From Algoriphagus sp. TR-M9 (lineage in GTDB: Bacteria; Bacteroidota; Bacteroidia; Cytophagales; Cyclobacteriaceae), in the NCBI RefSeq assembly GCF_027594545.1, contig NZ_CP115160.1:1869001-1933000 (forward strand): a stretch of DNA of 64,000 nt, given 5' to 3'. A model generated the notes under the pieces. It did no database searches. It was not told where the DNA came from and saw only the letters and a program-made list of their open reading frames with translations. Positions 26,191 to 35,682 of this stretch are shown here, piece by piece (position 1 is the stretch's first letter; every line of letters starts with the position of its first letter). Made by a program: the position numbers and the translations under genes.

Positions 26191-26895
26191 ATGTCTGAAG
26201 AAAAAAGTGCTGAAATAATCGACCAAGCATTGCTGGATTATCTGGCGGCTTACATCACTGACCACAAGAAAAAAGTGATGGGAGAAGTGCTTGCCAACAG
26301 AACCCGGCATTTTACGGTGGTTTTGGAAGATATTTTTAAGCCGCACAATGCCAGTGCAGTTTTACGAACCTGCGATTGTTTTGGCGTGCAGGATGTGCAT
26401 ATCATTGAAAAGGTAAACCAGTACAAAATCAATCCCTATGTGACCAGGGGTGCATCTCAATGGGTAGATTTGCACAAATATTATAATCCCAGCGGATCTG
26501 CGGTCCAGGATTGTTTTTCGGAGTTGAGGCGTAGAAAGTATAAAATTTATGGGACCAGCCCTTCTGCGCAATCCATCTCTCTCTATGATCTGCCAGTAGC
26601 GGAGCCATGTGCCTTGGTTTTTGGCAACGAGCATGAAGGGATTTCTGCAGAGGTGAAAGCTAATGTAGATGGCCTGGTACACATCCCCATGCTGGGCTTT
26701 ACGGAAAGCTTTAATATTTCAGTTTCCGCATCTATCATTTTATATGAGCTGGTTAAAAAGGCCCAGGAACAGGAGCTTCCAGATTATTTTTTATCAGAAA
26801 CAGAGAAACAAATCCTCCGCTTGAAGTGGTATAGGCAGGTAGTAAAGCGCTCAGATCTGCATGAGAAAGCTTTCTTAAAGTCTATGAAGGAGTAG
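26191..26895 (+). CDS. TrmH-family (SpoU) tRNA/rRNA 2'-O-methyltransferase
   Basis: A 234-residue SPOUT methyltransferase that uses S-adenosylmethionine to methylate a ribose 2'-OH. The three SpoU motifs are seen: HNASAVLRTCDCFGVQDVHI (motif 1), PCALVFGNEHEGISAEV (motif 2) and GFTESFNISVSASIILYELV (motif 3, knot). Length and the IIPM-type VHIPMLGF fit TrmH, the tRNA Gm18 enzyme, but other SpoU proteins cannot be excluded. It starts 18 bases after parC on the same strand. Confidence 0.9.
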   Translation: MSEEKSAEIIDQALLDYLAAYITDHKKKVMGEVLANRTRHFTVVLEDIFKPHNASAVLRTCDCFGVQDVHIIEKVNQYKINPYVTRGASQWVDLHKYYNPSGSAVQDCFSELRRRKYKIYGTSPSAQSISLYDLPVAEPCALVFGNEHEGISAEVKANVDGLVHIPMLGFTESFNISVSASIILYELVKKAQEQELPDYFLSETEKQILRLKWYRQVVKRSDLHEKAFLKSMKE

Positions 26896-26913
26896 ATTCT
26901 GCCCAGTGAGTGC

Positions 26914-27519
26914 TTAATTATCGGAATTAAAAATCGACTGAATTTGCTCTGTTAAAGGAGTCTTCTCTGCGTTCTTCTTGGCTCTTTGCCTTTTTCTCTG
27001 ACGTTTTTTTTGTTCCTTACTTTTTACCAAAACCATTCGTGCAGAAATCCCCACTTGTCCACGGTAAAACTCCTGTCTGCCCGTTAAGTTGATGTTGGGT
27101 TTATAATCCAGAGAAATTACTGTGTTCAGCACTGTAAGTTCTAGTCCAGCGAGTAAGTCCAGACCAAATGTGGCATTGCCATAGGTATGGATGATTTGCT
27201 GATTTTCAGCGTCTTTTACAAAGCTTTCTTCCATTCCAAAAGATGGTCCAGCTCCGTAATAATAATTGAAGCGTTTGGATAGGATCGGGTGGTGTTTTTC
27301 CAATAAAGCTGAAAAGGTAGAATTGAGTTTGAAGTCTGATTGAATGATTCCTTCGATGCTAAGCCTTTTAGTGATCCTCTGCTGCGCACTTAGCCCAATT
27401 GTCCTGTATAGGTTATTATTGCCAAATCTAAGACCTACCGCGGTACCATAGCGCTGAGCTTGGGTAGTGGTGAGCGAGACAAAAAATATGATGGTGAGTA
27501 GGGTAAGGCGTTCTTTCAT
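26914..27519 (-). CDS. Outer-membrane beta-barrel-like hypothetical protein
   Basis: A 201-residue protein with a signal peptide (TLLTIIFFVSLTTTQAQ) and alternating strands such as YGTAVGLRFGNNNLYRTIGL and FGLDLLAGLELTVLNTVISL, which suggest an eight-stranded barrel. The C-terminal 35 residues are unusual: highly basic (KEQKKRQRKRQRAKKNAEKT), probably periplasmic. Function not recognised. It converges on the SpoU gene with only 18 bases between. Confidence 0.75.
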   Translation of the reverse strand: MKERLTLLTIIFFVSLTTTQAQRYGTAVGLRFGNNNLYRTIGLSAQQRITKRLSIEGIIQSDFKLNSTFSALLEKHHPILSKRFNYYYGAGPSFGMEESFVKDAENQQIIHTYGNATFGLDLLAGLELTVLNTVISLDYKPNINLTGRQEFYRGQVGISARMVLVKSKEQKKRQRKRQRAKKNAEKTPLTEQIQSIFNSDN

Positions 27520-27801
27520 CTGTTTATAATTTGTCTTTTAAAGGCCATAACCTGTCCCGTGACGAAGGAAACGGGATGGAATCTCGGATGCATAATAATC
27601 ATCCCTCTGTGTGTCGCTATGGATCATGCTTGATTTCATAGGTTATTTTCAAAAGAAATGACCACAGTTCAATAACCATTCCAAGGTTGATGAATTGGAT
27701 TATTGTTCAGTTTTAATAATTTCGTACTTACAGCATTTCAGGAAAGTTTTACTATTCACGTGAGATTAACAAAGTCCTACTAAGCTACATTTTGCAAATC
27801 T

Positions 27802-28314
27802 ATGATCAGGATTATTTTTTTTGCCCTTTGCTTCTCTGCCATTTCTTGCGAGTCCAAGGAGGTTTCTACAACACATAAGGAATACCTTCGATGGGTGGGG
27901 GATATCCCATTTGATCCGGCTATTGATAATCCTGAATTTGAACTCTGCCATGGTGATTCGAATGCCAGGCAATATTTTAATTTTAGTCAGGGTTTTCAGT
28001 ATGAGGGAGAAAAATTAGCACTGGTTCAGGAGTTCAAAAGCAGCTACGAACCTGTTGGAGTAGATGACAGCGGTCTAATTAGAATTCGATTCCTCGTAAA
28101 CTGTAAAGGAGAATCGGGTAGATTTCGGGTGATTGCTATGGACAATAACTATGAGGAGATGGTTTTCGATGAGCGTATTACGAATCAGCTTCTACAAATA
28201 ACCAAGCAACTTGATGGCTGGAAGATTCTACCAACTTTAGAGGAACCACTGGACTATTACCAATACCTCATTTTCAAAATTGAGAAGGGTAATGTTGTTG
28301 AAATTTTACCATGA
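27802..28314 (+). CDS. Hypothetical lipoprotein
   Basis: A 170-residue protein with signal MIRIIFFALCFSAISC (lipid Cys16). The mature part has a conserved-looking stretch YEPVGVDDSGLIRIRFLVNC, then GESGRFRVIAMDNNYEEMVF. This resembles the periplasmic TonB C-terminal-like fold of some Bacteroidota proteins (IRFLVNCKGESGRFRV), but it is not close enough to name. It overlaps the next TPR gene by 4 bases (ATGA), so they are translated together. Confidence 0.75.
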   Translation: MIRIIFFALCFSAISCESKEVSTTHKEYLRWVGDIPFDPAIDNPEFELCHGDSNARQYFNFSQGFQYEGEKLALVQEFKSSYEPVGVDDSGLIRIRFLVNCKGESGRFRVIAMDNNYEEMVFDERITNQLLQITKQLDGWKILPTLEEPLDYYQYLIFKIEKGNVVEILP

Positions 28315-29147
28315 AGATTAGATTGATTGTTACGCTTTTGGTTATATCAGCCTTTGGGAAAATCCATGCCCAGCAAAACTGCAATTCCTACCTCTACAAT
28401 GGAGATAGTTTGAAATATGAAGCGTGCTTGGTTACTGAACGTCTTGCAGGCCTCTATCAGTTTAGCAAAGAGTTCCAAGAAGTTTTAGATGAAGCTCTTG
28501 CCATCGACTCAACGTATGATTATGCCTATCGGGCAAAATCTGTGGGGTACTTAAAAAGTGGTGATTTTTTAACTTGGAAAAAACTGATAGATAAGGCAGT
28601 ATTGTACAATCCTGTTGGGAATCTGGGCTATCGTGGCTGGTGCAGGTATCAGTTTTTTGGGGATTATGAAGGAGCTATAGAAGATATTGAACGGTTAGAT
28701 TCCTTGATCAACTATGATATTGGAACATCCGCAAACGGGGATTATCATTTACAGATTGCCAGAGCATTATCTTACAAAGCTCTTGGGCATAGGGCTAAAG
28801 CTATTGAGATTATTGAAACACAATTAGCCGATGCTGAGCATTTTGTTGGGAAATATGATTACCTGCATCTCGGTGTGCTTTACCTAGAAAATGATGAATG
28901 TGAAAAAGCATTGGATTTATTTACCAAGCAAGAAAAAGAGAATGACCTGGCTGAAAATCAGTACTATATCGCTATGGTGTATCGCGAATTAAACCATCGA
29001 GGTGAATACATTGCTCACTTGGAAAAGGCTATTGATATGTACAAACAAGGTAGGATTATGCTAGATGGATACACGCACATAGCGGATAAAGTTTATTTGA
29101 GCGAAATTGAAACAGAGCTAAAAAAAGCCCGGGGTATCTCAGGCTAG
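28311..29147 (+). CDS. Tetratricopeptide-repeat protein, exported
   Basis: A 278-residue protein with a signal peptide (LIVTLLVISAFGKIHAQ, ends near residue 21) and several TPR-like helix pairs (YDYAYRAKSVGYLKSGDFLT, ARALSYKALGHRAKAIEIIE, HLGVLYLENDECEKALDLFT, QYYIAMVYRELNHRGEYIAH). Such repeats make protein-binding scaffolds. It is coupled to the upstream lipoprotein by a 4-base overlap, so a two-protein outer-membrane complex is possible. The actual partner is unknown. Confidence 0.8.
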   Translation: MKIRLIVTLLVISAFGKIHAQQNCNSYLYNGDSLKYEACLVTERLAGLYQFSKEFQEVLDEALAIDSTYDYAYRAKSVGYLKSGDFLTWKKLIDKAVLYNPVGNLGYRGWCRYQFFGDYEGAIEDIERLDSLINYDIGTSANGDYHLQIARALSYKALGHRAKAIEIIETQLADAEHFVGKYDYLHLGVLYLENDECEKALDLFTKQEKENDLAENQYYIAMVYRELNHRGEYIAHLEKAIDMYKQGRIMLDGYTHIADKVYLSEIETELKKARGISG

Positions 29148-29192
29148 CACTCAGCCCAAGGTTAATTAGGATTGAAATCCATATACTTCTAT

Positions 29193-29227
29193 AAAAAAGC
29201 CCTCAAAAGCATGTAGCAAATGAGGGC
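29193..29227 (-). terminator. Terminator of the peptidyl-prolyl isomerase gene
   Basis: GCCCTCA (29199-29205) pairs with TGAGGGC (29221-29227); the inner part adds a short TGC/GCA stem. On the minus strand six Ts follow. Confidence 0.75.
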
Positions 29228-29251
29228 AATGGTTAGTGTTAATTCGTTTTC

Positions 29252-29689
29252 TTAAGACTCAGATACCACGATTTTTTCGATTTTGTCTCCAGCTTTGATC
29301 TCATCTATGACATCTAATCCTTCCACAACTTTACCAAAGCAAGTATGATTTCTATCTAGATGAGCCGTATTGTCTCTGCTGTGACAGATGAAAAACTGGG
29401 ATCCACCGGTGTTTCTTCCAGCATGGGCCATGGAAAGTACACCTCGGTCATGGTACTGATTTTCGCCATCTAGCTCACATTTGATGTGGTAGCCAGGACC
29501 TCCGGTACCATTACCTTTGGGGCAGCCCCCTTGGATTACAAAATTGGGGATTACTCTATGAAATGTAAGGCCGTTATAAAAGCCTTTGTTGGCTAAGTCT
29601 ATAAAATTTTGCACAGCTATCGGTGCGTCATTGTCATAAAACTCCACTTTCATGGCGCCTTTTTCTGTTACTATCTCTGCTGTTCTCAT
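29252..29689 (-). CDS. Cyclophilin-type peptidyl-prolyl isomerase
   Basis: A 145-residue cytoplasmic enzyme catalysing cis-trans isomerisation of proline bonds. Family motifs: [19 protein letters not shown] (catalytic Arg), [20 protein letters not shown] and [20 protein letters not shown]. There is no signal peptide. The length is that of the short single-domain class. ATG at 29689 is chosen over a TTG two codons upstream. Confidence 0.95.
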   Translation of the reverse strand: MRTAEIVTEKGAMKVEFYDNDAPIAVQNFIDLANKGFYNGLTFHRVIPNFVIQGGCPKGNGTGGPGYHIKCELDGENQYHDRGVLSMAHAGRNTGGSQFFICHSRDNTAHLDRNHTCFGKVVEGLDVIDEIKAGDKIEKIVVSES

Positions 29690-29796
29690 GGTCAATTATT
29701 TAGGGAGCATTACAAAATTAGGAATGCAAAAATATCATAATTCATGGAACAAATGTCCATATTTCGGTTTGCAATTCCTGTGAAATTTAAATTTTA

Positions 29797-31419
29797 TCAA
29801 ATTTCTTCATTGCCGGATGAATGAAAAGGAGCTCCACGAAGGATTTCTTCAGCGGTGAGATCTTTAAATTTTTCGAAATTTTGCTCAAAAGCTTTTCCCA
29901 GTTCTACAGCTTTCTGATCATACAGGTTTGGATCAGCCCAGGTATCCCGAGGGTTCAGAATGTTATGCGGTACATTTGGGCATGTGAGCGGTACTTCGAA
30001 TCCAAATACTGGGTGTTTCTGGAATGCCACTTTTGCCAGACTGCCGTTCAAAGCTGCACTGATCATGGCTCTGGTATGGCTAAGCTTCATACGCTGTCCT
30101 ACTCCATAAGCACCTCCTGTCCATCCGGTGTTGACCAGCCACACATGGGTATCGTGCTGTTCCATTTTCTGGCCCAATAATTTGGCATAAACGGAAGGGT
30201 GCAAGGGAAGAAAAGCTGCCCCGAAACAGGCAGAAAAGGTTAGCTTTGGTTCCGTGATGCCCATTTCTGTTCCAGCTACCTTGGCAGTATAGCCAGAGAT
30301 AAAATGATACATCGCCTGATTTTTGTTCAGTTTGGAAATAGGGGGCATAACCCCAAAAGCATCTGCGGTCAGAAAGAATATATTTTTGGGTATTCCTGCA
30401 ATAGAAGGGATGATGGCGTGATCGATGTGCGTAATAGGGTAGGCCGTCCTGGTGTTTTCTGTAACACTTTTGTTACTGTAGTCCACTTCTCTGGTGTTTG
30501 GTTTGAATCTCGTGTTTTCTACAACAGCTCCAAACCGAATAGCGTCCCATATCTCAGGTTCTTTTTCCCTGCTGAGATCGATTACTTTGGCATAGCACCC
30601 ACCTTCGAAATTGAAAACGCCATGTTCGGTCCACGCATGCTCGTCATCACCGATGAGATTTCGATTTGGATCTGCTGAAAGAGTGGTTTTGCCTGTGCCC
30701 GACAATCCGAAAAATATAGCTGCATCTCCATCTTTTCCCACATTGGCAGAGCAGTGCATGGAAAGAATCTGCTTGTCATGGGGCAAAATGAAGTTGAGCA
30801 CGGAGAAAATTCCCTTTTTCATTTCACCTGCATAGCCAGTCCCGCCGATCAAGATGATACGCTTGGACAGATTTAGGATGGCAAAGTTTGCACTTCGGGT
30901 TCCATCGGTTGCTGGATCTGCCTGAAAATCCGGTGCACAAATAATGGTGAAATCAGCGTTGAATTGAGCTTTTTCATCTTCATTAGGCCGCAGAAACATG
31001 TTGTGACAAAACAGGTTGTGCCAAGCCAGGGTGTTTACGATTTTTAAATTCAGGCGGTGATTCGGGTCAGCTCCAGCAAAGGCATCTCTGACAAAAAGCT
31101 CCTTGTCTGCCAGGAAGCTTTTCATTTTTGCATAGAGTGCTTCGAATTTCTCCGGATCAAAGGGGATATTAATATCGCCCCACCATACACTATCTCTGGT
31201 TTTATGGTCCATGACGATAAACCGGTCTTTGGGCGAACGCCCTGTGAAAGTGCCGGTGTCAGCCATGAAGGCACCAGTAGAGGTGAGAAATCCTTCCTTT
31301 CGAGCCAAAGCCGTTTCTATCAATTCGGCTGGTGAAAGGTTGTAGTGAACTTTTCTGCTTTGATTTGAGTCAAGAAAAGCCAGGTCAGAGGTCTGGGGAG
31401 CCAGCGCTATTTCCTGCAT
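29797..31419 (-). CDS. pckA: Phosphoenolpyruvate carboxykinase (ATP)
   Basis: A 540-residue gluconeogenic enzyme: oxaloacetate plus ATP to phosphoenolpyruvate, CO2 and ADP. The kinase P-loop and metal site are GLSGTGKTTLSADPNRNLIG and DDEHAW. The substrate-binding part is GRSPKDRFIV, and the C-terminal domain has NTGWTGGAYGVGQRMKLSHT. Length is typical of ATP-type enzymes (530-540). An exact -7 box lies upstream, so it has its own promoter. It diverges from a POT transporter. Confidence 0.97.
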   Translation of the reverse strand: MQEIALAPQTSDLAFLDSNQSRKVHYNLSPAELIETALARKEGFLTSTGAFMADTGTFTGRSPKDRFIVMDHKTRDSVWWGDINIPFDPEKFEALYAKMKSFLADKELFVRDAFAGADPNHRLNLKIVNTLAWHNLFCHNMFLRPNEDEKAQFNADFTIICAPDFQADPATDGTRSANFAILNLSKRIILIGGTGYAGEMKKGIFSVLNFILPHDKQILSMHCSANVGKDGDAAIFFGLSGTGKTTLSADPNRNLIGDDEHAWTEHGVFNFEGGCYAKVIDLSREKEPEIWDAIRFGAVVENTRFKPNTREVDYSNKSVTENTRTAYPITHIDHAIIPSIAGIPKNIFFLTADAFGVMPPISKLNKNQAMYHFISGYTAKVAGTEMGITEPKLTFSACFGAAFLPLHPSVYAKLLGQKMEQHDTHVWLVNTGWTGGAYGVGQRMKLSHTRAMISAALNGSLAKVAFQKHPVFGFEVPLTCPNVPHNILNPRDTWADPNLYDQKAVELGKAFEQNFEKFKDLTAEEILRGAPFHSSGNEEI

Positions 31420-31455
31420 ATGTTATTTGGGTTTACAATCTGAAAATTGTCTCCC

Positions 31456-31488
31456 CAAAACTAAGCAAAACTGATTTAATAAAATCAA
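31456..31488 (-). promoter_or_regulatory. Promoter of pckA
   Basis: On the minus strand: TTG (31488-31486), 22 bases, TAGTTTTG (31463-31456). The -7 box is an exact TAnnTTTG. It begins 37 bases before the ATG. Confidence 0.7.
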
Positions 31489-31703
31489 TAAAATGTGCTT
31501 TTTTTGGCTATTCAATCGATTACGTAGAAAAAACAGACTTTTATTTGGTGAGGCATCTGGAAGAGAAATAAAGCCATTAATACAGGCGCACAGCCTCTTA
31601 GTGTATTTGCTGATTCAGCTTGATTTGCTGTGTATTAACTTTGGGAACAAGAGATAAAATACTTTATCATTGTAAAATTAAATTCACCCAAATAAAACTA
31701 TCC

Positions 31704-33242
31704 TTGGAAAAAGACCTTACTCCTGAATTTGAAGAGCCAATGCTATTTGGCCATCCCAAAGGCTTATTTTACTTGTTTTTTGCAGAACTCTGGGAGCGAT
31801 TCAGCTTCTACGGCATGCGGGCATTGCTCACCTTGTACATGGTGGATGTCATCTTTGAAGCATTAAGTGACAGAGATTATGCCACTGCGGCGGTTTACGC
31901 ATCCTATGGATCATTGGTATATGCCTCCACGGTGATCGGGGGAAGAATATCTGATAAAGTCCTGGGTATGCGAAATTCTATCTTCCTGGGGGGCATTTTG
32001 ATGTCGCTGGGACATTTTGTGCTTGCGGTAGAAAACAACGTGGCCTTCTTCCTCGCTCTATCCCTGATCATTGTAGGAAATGGCTTTTTCAAGCCTAATA
32101 TCTCTACTTTCGTGGGTACCCTCTATAAAGATGGGGATCCTAGAAAAGATTCTGGATTTACCATTTTCTACATGGGTATCAATATAGGTGGATGGGTAGC
32201 CCCGCTTCTTTGTGGCTGGTTAGCCGTAGCTTATGGCTGGCATTATGGGTTTGGCTTAGCTGGTATTGGAATGCTTTCCGGACTTATTTTCTTTTGGTCA
32301 GGTATCCGAAACGGAGTATTTGGCGACCGTGGCATGCCACCTGTAAATGGAGGAATAGATGACAAAATCATGGGCGTAAAGCAGCGGTACTTTATCCCTG
32401 CTGTATCATTCTTAGCTGTTCCCGTGATCGCTTATTTATTGTCTTCTTATAAGCCCCTTGGCAGTGGGGATGGTTTCTTTGCAGATCAGAATATCGTTAA
32501 CATCATTTTCAAAATCATAGGTGTTAGTATACTAGTATATCTTGGCTATATCATTTTCCAATCGTCAAAGGAGGAACGCAAGAAGCTGATTGTAGCCGTT
32601 TTAATTACTGTTTTTATGACTATTTTCTGGGGTTTTCATGAACTTTCCGGAAGTGTCATCACCTTATTTGCTGCCCGAAACGTAGATTTAGCCGGAGTCA
32701 TGACTGCTTCGCAGACTAACTCACTGAACTCGATGTGGATTATCATATTGGCTATTCCTATATCCCTCTTATGGACTACGCTCTCGAAGAAAAACCTAAA
32801 TCCTAGAACTCCTTATAAGTTTGGAATGGGACTATTGTTTGCAGGTATTAGTTTTTACATACTTTCTATTTCCGAAGGCAGTGCCAATGAAGATGGACTG
32901 GTTCCTTTTGCCTACCTATTACTGATGTATTTCTTGATTTCTGTAGGGGAGTTGTTTATGTCCCCTGTTGGATTGTCAAAAATCACTGATTTGTCACCAA
33001 AGCGGATTGTAGCATTTATGATGGGAGTATGGTTCCTTTCCTCAGCATTTGCCTTTCAGGTAGTAGGTTTCATAGGAAAGCAGCTCTCCATTGAAAGTAC
33101 GGACAAAAACATTGGAGGCTTTGATACGCTTTATGTCTATACAGAAGGCTTTCTGCTTATTGCCAAGTACTCTATTGGAGCTGGCTTATTGGTGCTTTTG
33201 GCAGGACCATTTATTAAAAAGCTAATGGGGGATGTGCACTAA
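31704..33242 (+). CDS. POT/PTR2-family proton-coupled oligopeptide transporter
   Basis: A ~512-residue MFS-type symporter importing di- and tripeptides with protons. PTR2 signatures: FAELWERFSFYGMRALLTLY (the ExxERFxYYG-type motif) and GFTIFYMGINIGGWVAPLLC. There are 12-14 hydrophobic helices, and the conserved loop GGRISDKVLGMRN is present. The start is uncertain: TTG at 31704 (LEKDLTPEF) gives a usual N-terminus. The ATG at 31740 would remove a few residues before the ELWERF helix. A TTG at 31620 lies upstream of the likely -33 box (31640-31643), so it is less likely. Confidence 0.92.
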   Translation: MEKDLTPEFEEPMLFGHPKGLFYLFFAELWERFSFYGMRALLTLYMVDVIFEALSDRDYATAAVYASYGSLVYASTVIGGRISDKVLGMRNSIFLGGILMSLGHFVLAVENNVAFFLALSLIIVGNGFFKPNISTFVGTLYKDGDPRKDSGFTIFYMGINIGGWVAPLLCGWLAVAYGWHYGFGLAGIGMLSGLIFFWSGIRNGVFGDRGMPPVNGGIDDKIMGVKQRYFIPAVSFLAVPVIAYLLSSYKPLGSGDGFFADQNIVNIIFKIIGVSILVYLGYIIFQSSKEERKKLIVAVLITVFMTIFWGFHELSGSVITLFAARNVDLAGVMTASQTNSLNSMWIIILAIPISLLWTTLSKKNLNPRTPYKFGMGLLFAGISFYILSISEGSANEDGLVPFAYLLLMYFLISVGELFMSPVGLSKITDLSPKRIVAFMMGVWFLSSAFAFQVVGFIGKQLSIESTDKNIGGFDTLYVYTEGFLLIAKYSIGAGLLVLLAGPFIKKLMGDVH

Positions 33243-33264
33243 GCTTTAGCATTTTCTGGTAAAG

Positions 33265-33302
33265 AAAAGAGGCTGTTCAATTGATATTGAACATCCTCTT
33301 TT
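33265..33302. terminator. Bidirectional terminator of POT and TetR genes
   Basis: A two-part stem: AAAAGAGG with CCTCTTTT and TGTTCAAT with ATTGAACA, separated by a C/T mismatch, loop TGAT. Lies between converging genes. Confidence 0.88.
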
Positions 33303-33320
33303 CGTATATGGGGCATTGAT

Positions 33321-34016
33321 TTAGAACAAGCTTCCCTGTACTGTTGCCGGCTTTGTGGCTTGGATGGTTCCTTTGAGCATTTCCTGCATTAAGCGAAGAA
33401 ATCCAGGTTCCCAGTTTTCGGCGTGGATCTTCATTTCCTTGCCTTCGTATTCTATAGGGCCTAGCATTTTCTCATACCCAATAATCATACTCCAAATGGT
33501 ATAAAATGTGATTTCGGGCTGCAACTGTGGACGTATACTACCATCCTTGATGCCCTGGCTAACCATCATAATGCCGATTTTTGCCGGTTCATGGTGGATT
33601 TCCAATAACTTCTGAAAGTGCTGACTTTCTAGAATCTTAGGGTCGATTTGTGCTCTGGTTTTTGGGTTGTTGTACTTTTTCAGTAAGTCTAGGAAGTTCA
33701 ATATGGAGTCGTAATAAACCTGGTTGGTCCTGGCGAATTGCACAATTCTTACGAGCAGATCTGAAACCATTTCCAGACCAGATTTACCCTTGGATCTATA
33801 TATATCCCTGAATTCATCCTTGAATTGATCAAAAGCTTTTTTGGTCAAAGCCATGAACAGGTCCTCTTTGTTTTTATAGTAGAAATAGGTGAGTCCCTTG
33901 CTGATTCCTGCACTTTTGGCCACATCTTCCATTCTCGTAGCCAAATATCCTTTTGAGGTAAAGAGTGATACAGCAGAGTCTAAAATTACCTTTTCTTTGT
34001 TCTTCTCTCCAGCCAT
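33321..34016 (-). CDS. TetR/AcrR-family transcriptional regulator
   Basis: A 231-residue repressor. The N-terminal HTH is KVILDSAVSLFTSKGYLATR, then MEDVAKSAGISKGLTYFYYK, which is a classic TetR pattern (residues ~8-55). The remainder is a helical ligand-binding domain of unknown specificity. A dyad overlapping its own putative promoter suggests autorepression. No obvious target operon is adjacent; the neighbours are tyrS and the POT transporter. Confidence 0.92.
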   Translation of the reverse strand: MAGEKNKEKVILDSAVSLFTSKGYLATRMEDVAKSAGISKGLTYFYYKNKEDLFMALTKKAFDQFKDEFRDIYRSKGKSGLEMVSDLLVRIVQFARTNQVYYDSILNFLDLLKKYNNPKTRAQIDPKILESQHFQKLLEIHHEPAKIGIMMVSQGIKDGSIRPQLQPEITFYTIWSMIIGYEKMLGPIEYEGKEMKIHAENWEPGFLRLMQEMLKGTIQATKPATVQGSLF

Positions 34017-34042
34017 GTTATTGGGAATATCTGTTAAAAACC

Positions 34043-34069
34043 TAAAGATATTAAACTTCGGTCAATATC
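34043..34069 (-). promoter_or_regulatory. Candidate TetR promoter and operator dyad
   Basis: GATATT (34047-34052) and AATATC (34064-34069) form an inverted repeat with an 11-base spacer. A minus-strand TATCTTTA (34050-34043), 7 of 8 to the -7 consensus, overlaps the first arm. A fitting autoregulatory site, but arms are only 6 bp and AT-rich. Confidence 0.35.
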
Positions 34070-34104
34070 GTGCAAAGTCATTTAGTTTTTCAGTAGAATA
34101 CCTA

Positions 34105-34140
34105 AAAAAAGGCATTAGGGAGTATCCTGATGCCTTTTTT
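34105..34140 (-). terminator. Terminator of tyrS
   Basis: AAAAAAGGCAT pairs with ATGCCTTTTTT (11 bp) plus a short inner AGG/CCT pairing. On the minus strand, Ts follow at once. 16 bases after the tyrS stop. Confidence 0.9.
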
Positions 34141-34156
34141 ATGGAGTTATGATGAC

Positions 34157-35449
34157 TTATCTTACTTCTACTATGAAGTAGTTTTTCTTGCCTTTTTGGA
34201 TAAGAAGGTATTTGTTTTGAAGCAGGGTCAAATTTAGATCTGCATTGGGATCGCTTAGCTTCTCCTTATTGATACTTACGCCTCCTCCTTGGATCATTTT
34301 TCTCGCTTCGCCTTTGGAAGCAAAAATCACCCCCTGGGTAGCTTCTCCAAAAAGGTCTAAAATAGATACGAGTGATTCAAATTGGGATTTTTCTATCTGA
34401 ACTTGAGGCACTCCATCAAAAACCTGCAAAAAGGTACGCTCATCTAGCGCAGCCAAGTCATCGGTAGAAGATTTTCCAAAAAGGATTTGAGAAGCTTTCA
34501 CCGCCATTTCATAGTTGGGTTCCCCATGTACCATGATGGTGATCTGCTTTGCGATTTCTTTCTGAAGTACCCTAAAGTGCGGGGCTTCTGCATGTTCGTT
34601 TTCCAGTCCCTCTATGGTTTCCTGATCCAATACTGTGAAGATCCGGATGTATTTGGAAGCATCTTCGTCGGAAACATTCAGCCAGAACTGATAAAATGCG
34701 TATGGGGATGTTTTTTCTGGATCCAGCCATACAGACCCTCCTTCTGTTTTACCAAATTTGGTACCGTCCGCCTTGGTGATCAGTGGCACAGTGAGGGCGT
34801 ATGCACTGCCTCCGCCCATTCTTCGGATAAGTTCGGTTCCAGTCACTATATTTCCCCATTGATCCGAACCTCCTAGCTGTACGGTACAGTTTTCATTTTT
34901 CCAGAGGTGGTAGAAATCATACCCTTGGATCAACTGGTAGGTAAATTCTGTGAAGGATAGTCCGTTTCCATCTTCCAGACGTCTTTTGACAGAGTCTTTG
35001 GACATCATGTAGTTTACTGTGATGTGCTTCCCAATATCTCTGATGAAATCTAAGAAGCTGAATTTAGACATCCAGTCATAATTGTTCACCAGTTCTGCTT
35101 TGTTCTCACCTGACTCAGAAAAGTCTAGAAATTTAGCCAGCTGAGCCTGTATAGAAGCTACGTTATGGTCCAGGGTTTCCTTGTCCAGCAGGTTTCTTTC
35201 TGCTGACTTGAAGGAAGGGTCTCCGATCATGCCTGTGGCACCGCCTACCAGCGCAAAGGGTTTGTGACCAGCACGCTGAAAGTGCAATAAGGTCATTACC
35301 CCTACCAAGTGCCCAATGTGAAGAGAATCAGCTGTAGGATCAAAACCAAGATAGGCAGATGCCATTCCTTTATTCAAATGTTCTTCGATTTCGGGGGTCA
35401 TATCCTGAAGCATTCCTCTCCAGCGTAATTCTTCTATAAATGAGTTCAT
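34157..35449 (-). CDS. tyrS: Tyrosine--tRNA ligase
   Basis: A 430-residue class I synthetase. The HIGH motif is in [15 protein letters not shown], the KMSKS-like loop in [10 protein letters not shown] (KFGKT), and the substrate-binding region in [20 protein letters not shown] and [13 protein letters not shown]-terminal S4 RNA-binding domain ([20 protein letters not shown]) binds the tRNA. A longer frame starting upstream would begin above the -7 box at 35474-35481, so the ATG at 35449 is chosen. Confidence 0.97.
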   Translation of the reverse strand: MNSFIEELRWRGMLQDMTPEIEEHLNKGMASAYLGFDPTADSLHIGHLVGVMTLLHFQRAGHKPFALVGGATGMIGDPSFKSAERNLLDKETLDHNVASIQAQLAKFLDFSESGENKAELVNNYDWMSKFSFLDFIRDIGKHITVNYMMSKDSVKRRLEDGNGLSFTEFTYQLIQGYDFYHLWKNENCTVQLGGSDQWGNIVTGTELIRRMGGGSAYALTVPLITKADGTKFGKTEGGSVWLDPEKTSPYAFYQFWLNVSDEDASKYIRIFTVLDQETIEGLENEHAEAPHFRVLQKEIAKQITIMVHGEPNYEMAVKASQILFGKSSTDDLAALDERTFLQVFDGVPQVQIEKSQFESLVSILDLFGEATQGVIFASKGEARKMIQGGGVSINKEKLSDPNADLNLTLLQNKYLLIQKGKKNYFIVEVR

Positions 35450-35473
35450 CTTGTAGGTTGATTTTTCAAAGTG

Positions 35474-35481
35474 CAAATATA
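35474..35481 (-). promoter_or_regulatory. -7 box of the tyrS promoter
   Basis: TATATTTG on the minus strand, 24 bases before the ATG. No clear TTTG at -33. Confidence 0.6.
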
Positions 35482-35616
35482 GGTTTGTCTGTGAAAGGAA
35501 AGAAGGATTGCGTAAAAGCATTAGGTAGATATTATCCGTACCCTAGGCCGCATCCTACCATTTGCTGGAAGCAAGGCAACCAATTATTTTGGATTAAAAG
35601 CGGATTCAATAAAAAT

Positions 35617-35654
35617 AAAAAGGGGAGACCCATATTGATGGATTTCCCCTTTTT
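35617..35654 (-). terminator. Terminator of the blaI-type gene
   Basis: AAAAAGGGGA pairs with TCCCCTTTTT (10 bp); an inner CCAT/ATGG can also pair. On the minus strand it is followed by Ts. 28 bases after the stop. Confidence 0.85.
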
Positions 35655-35682
35655 TGATTTGGTGGGTTACTTTTGATGAATT

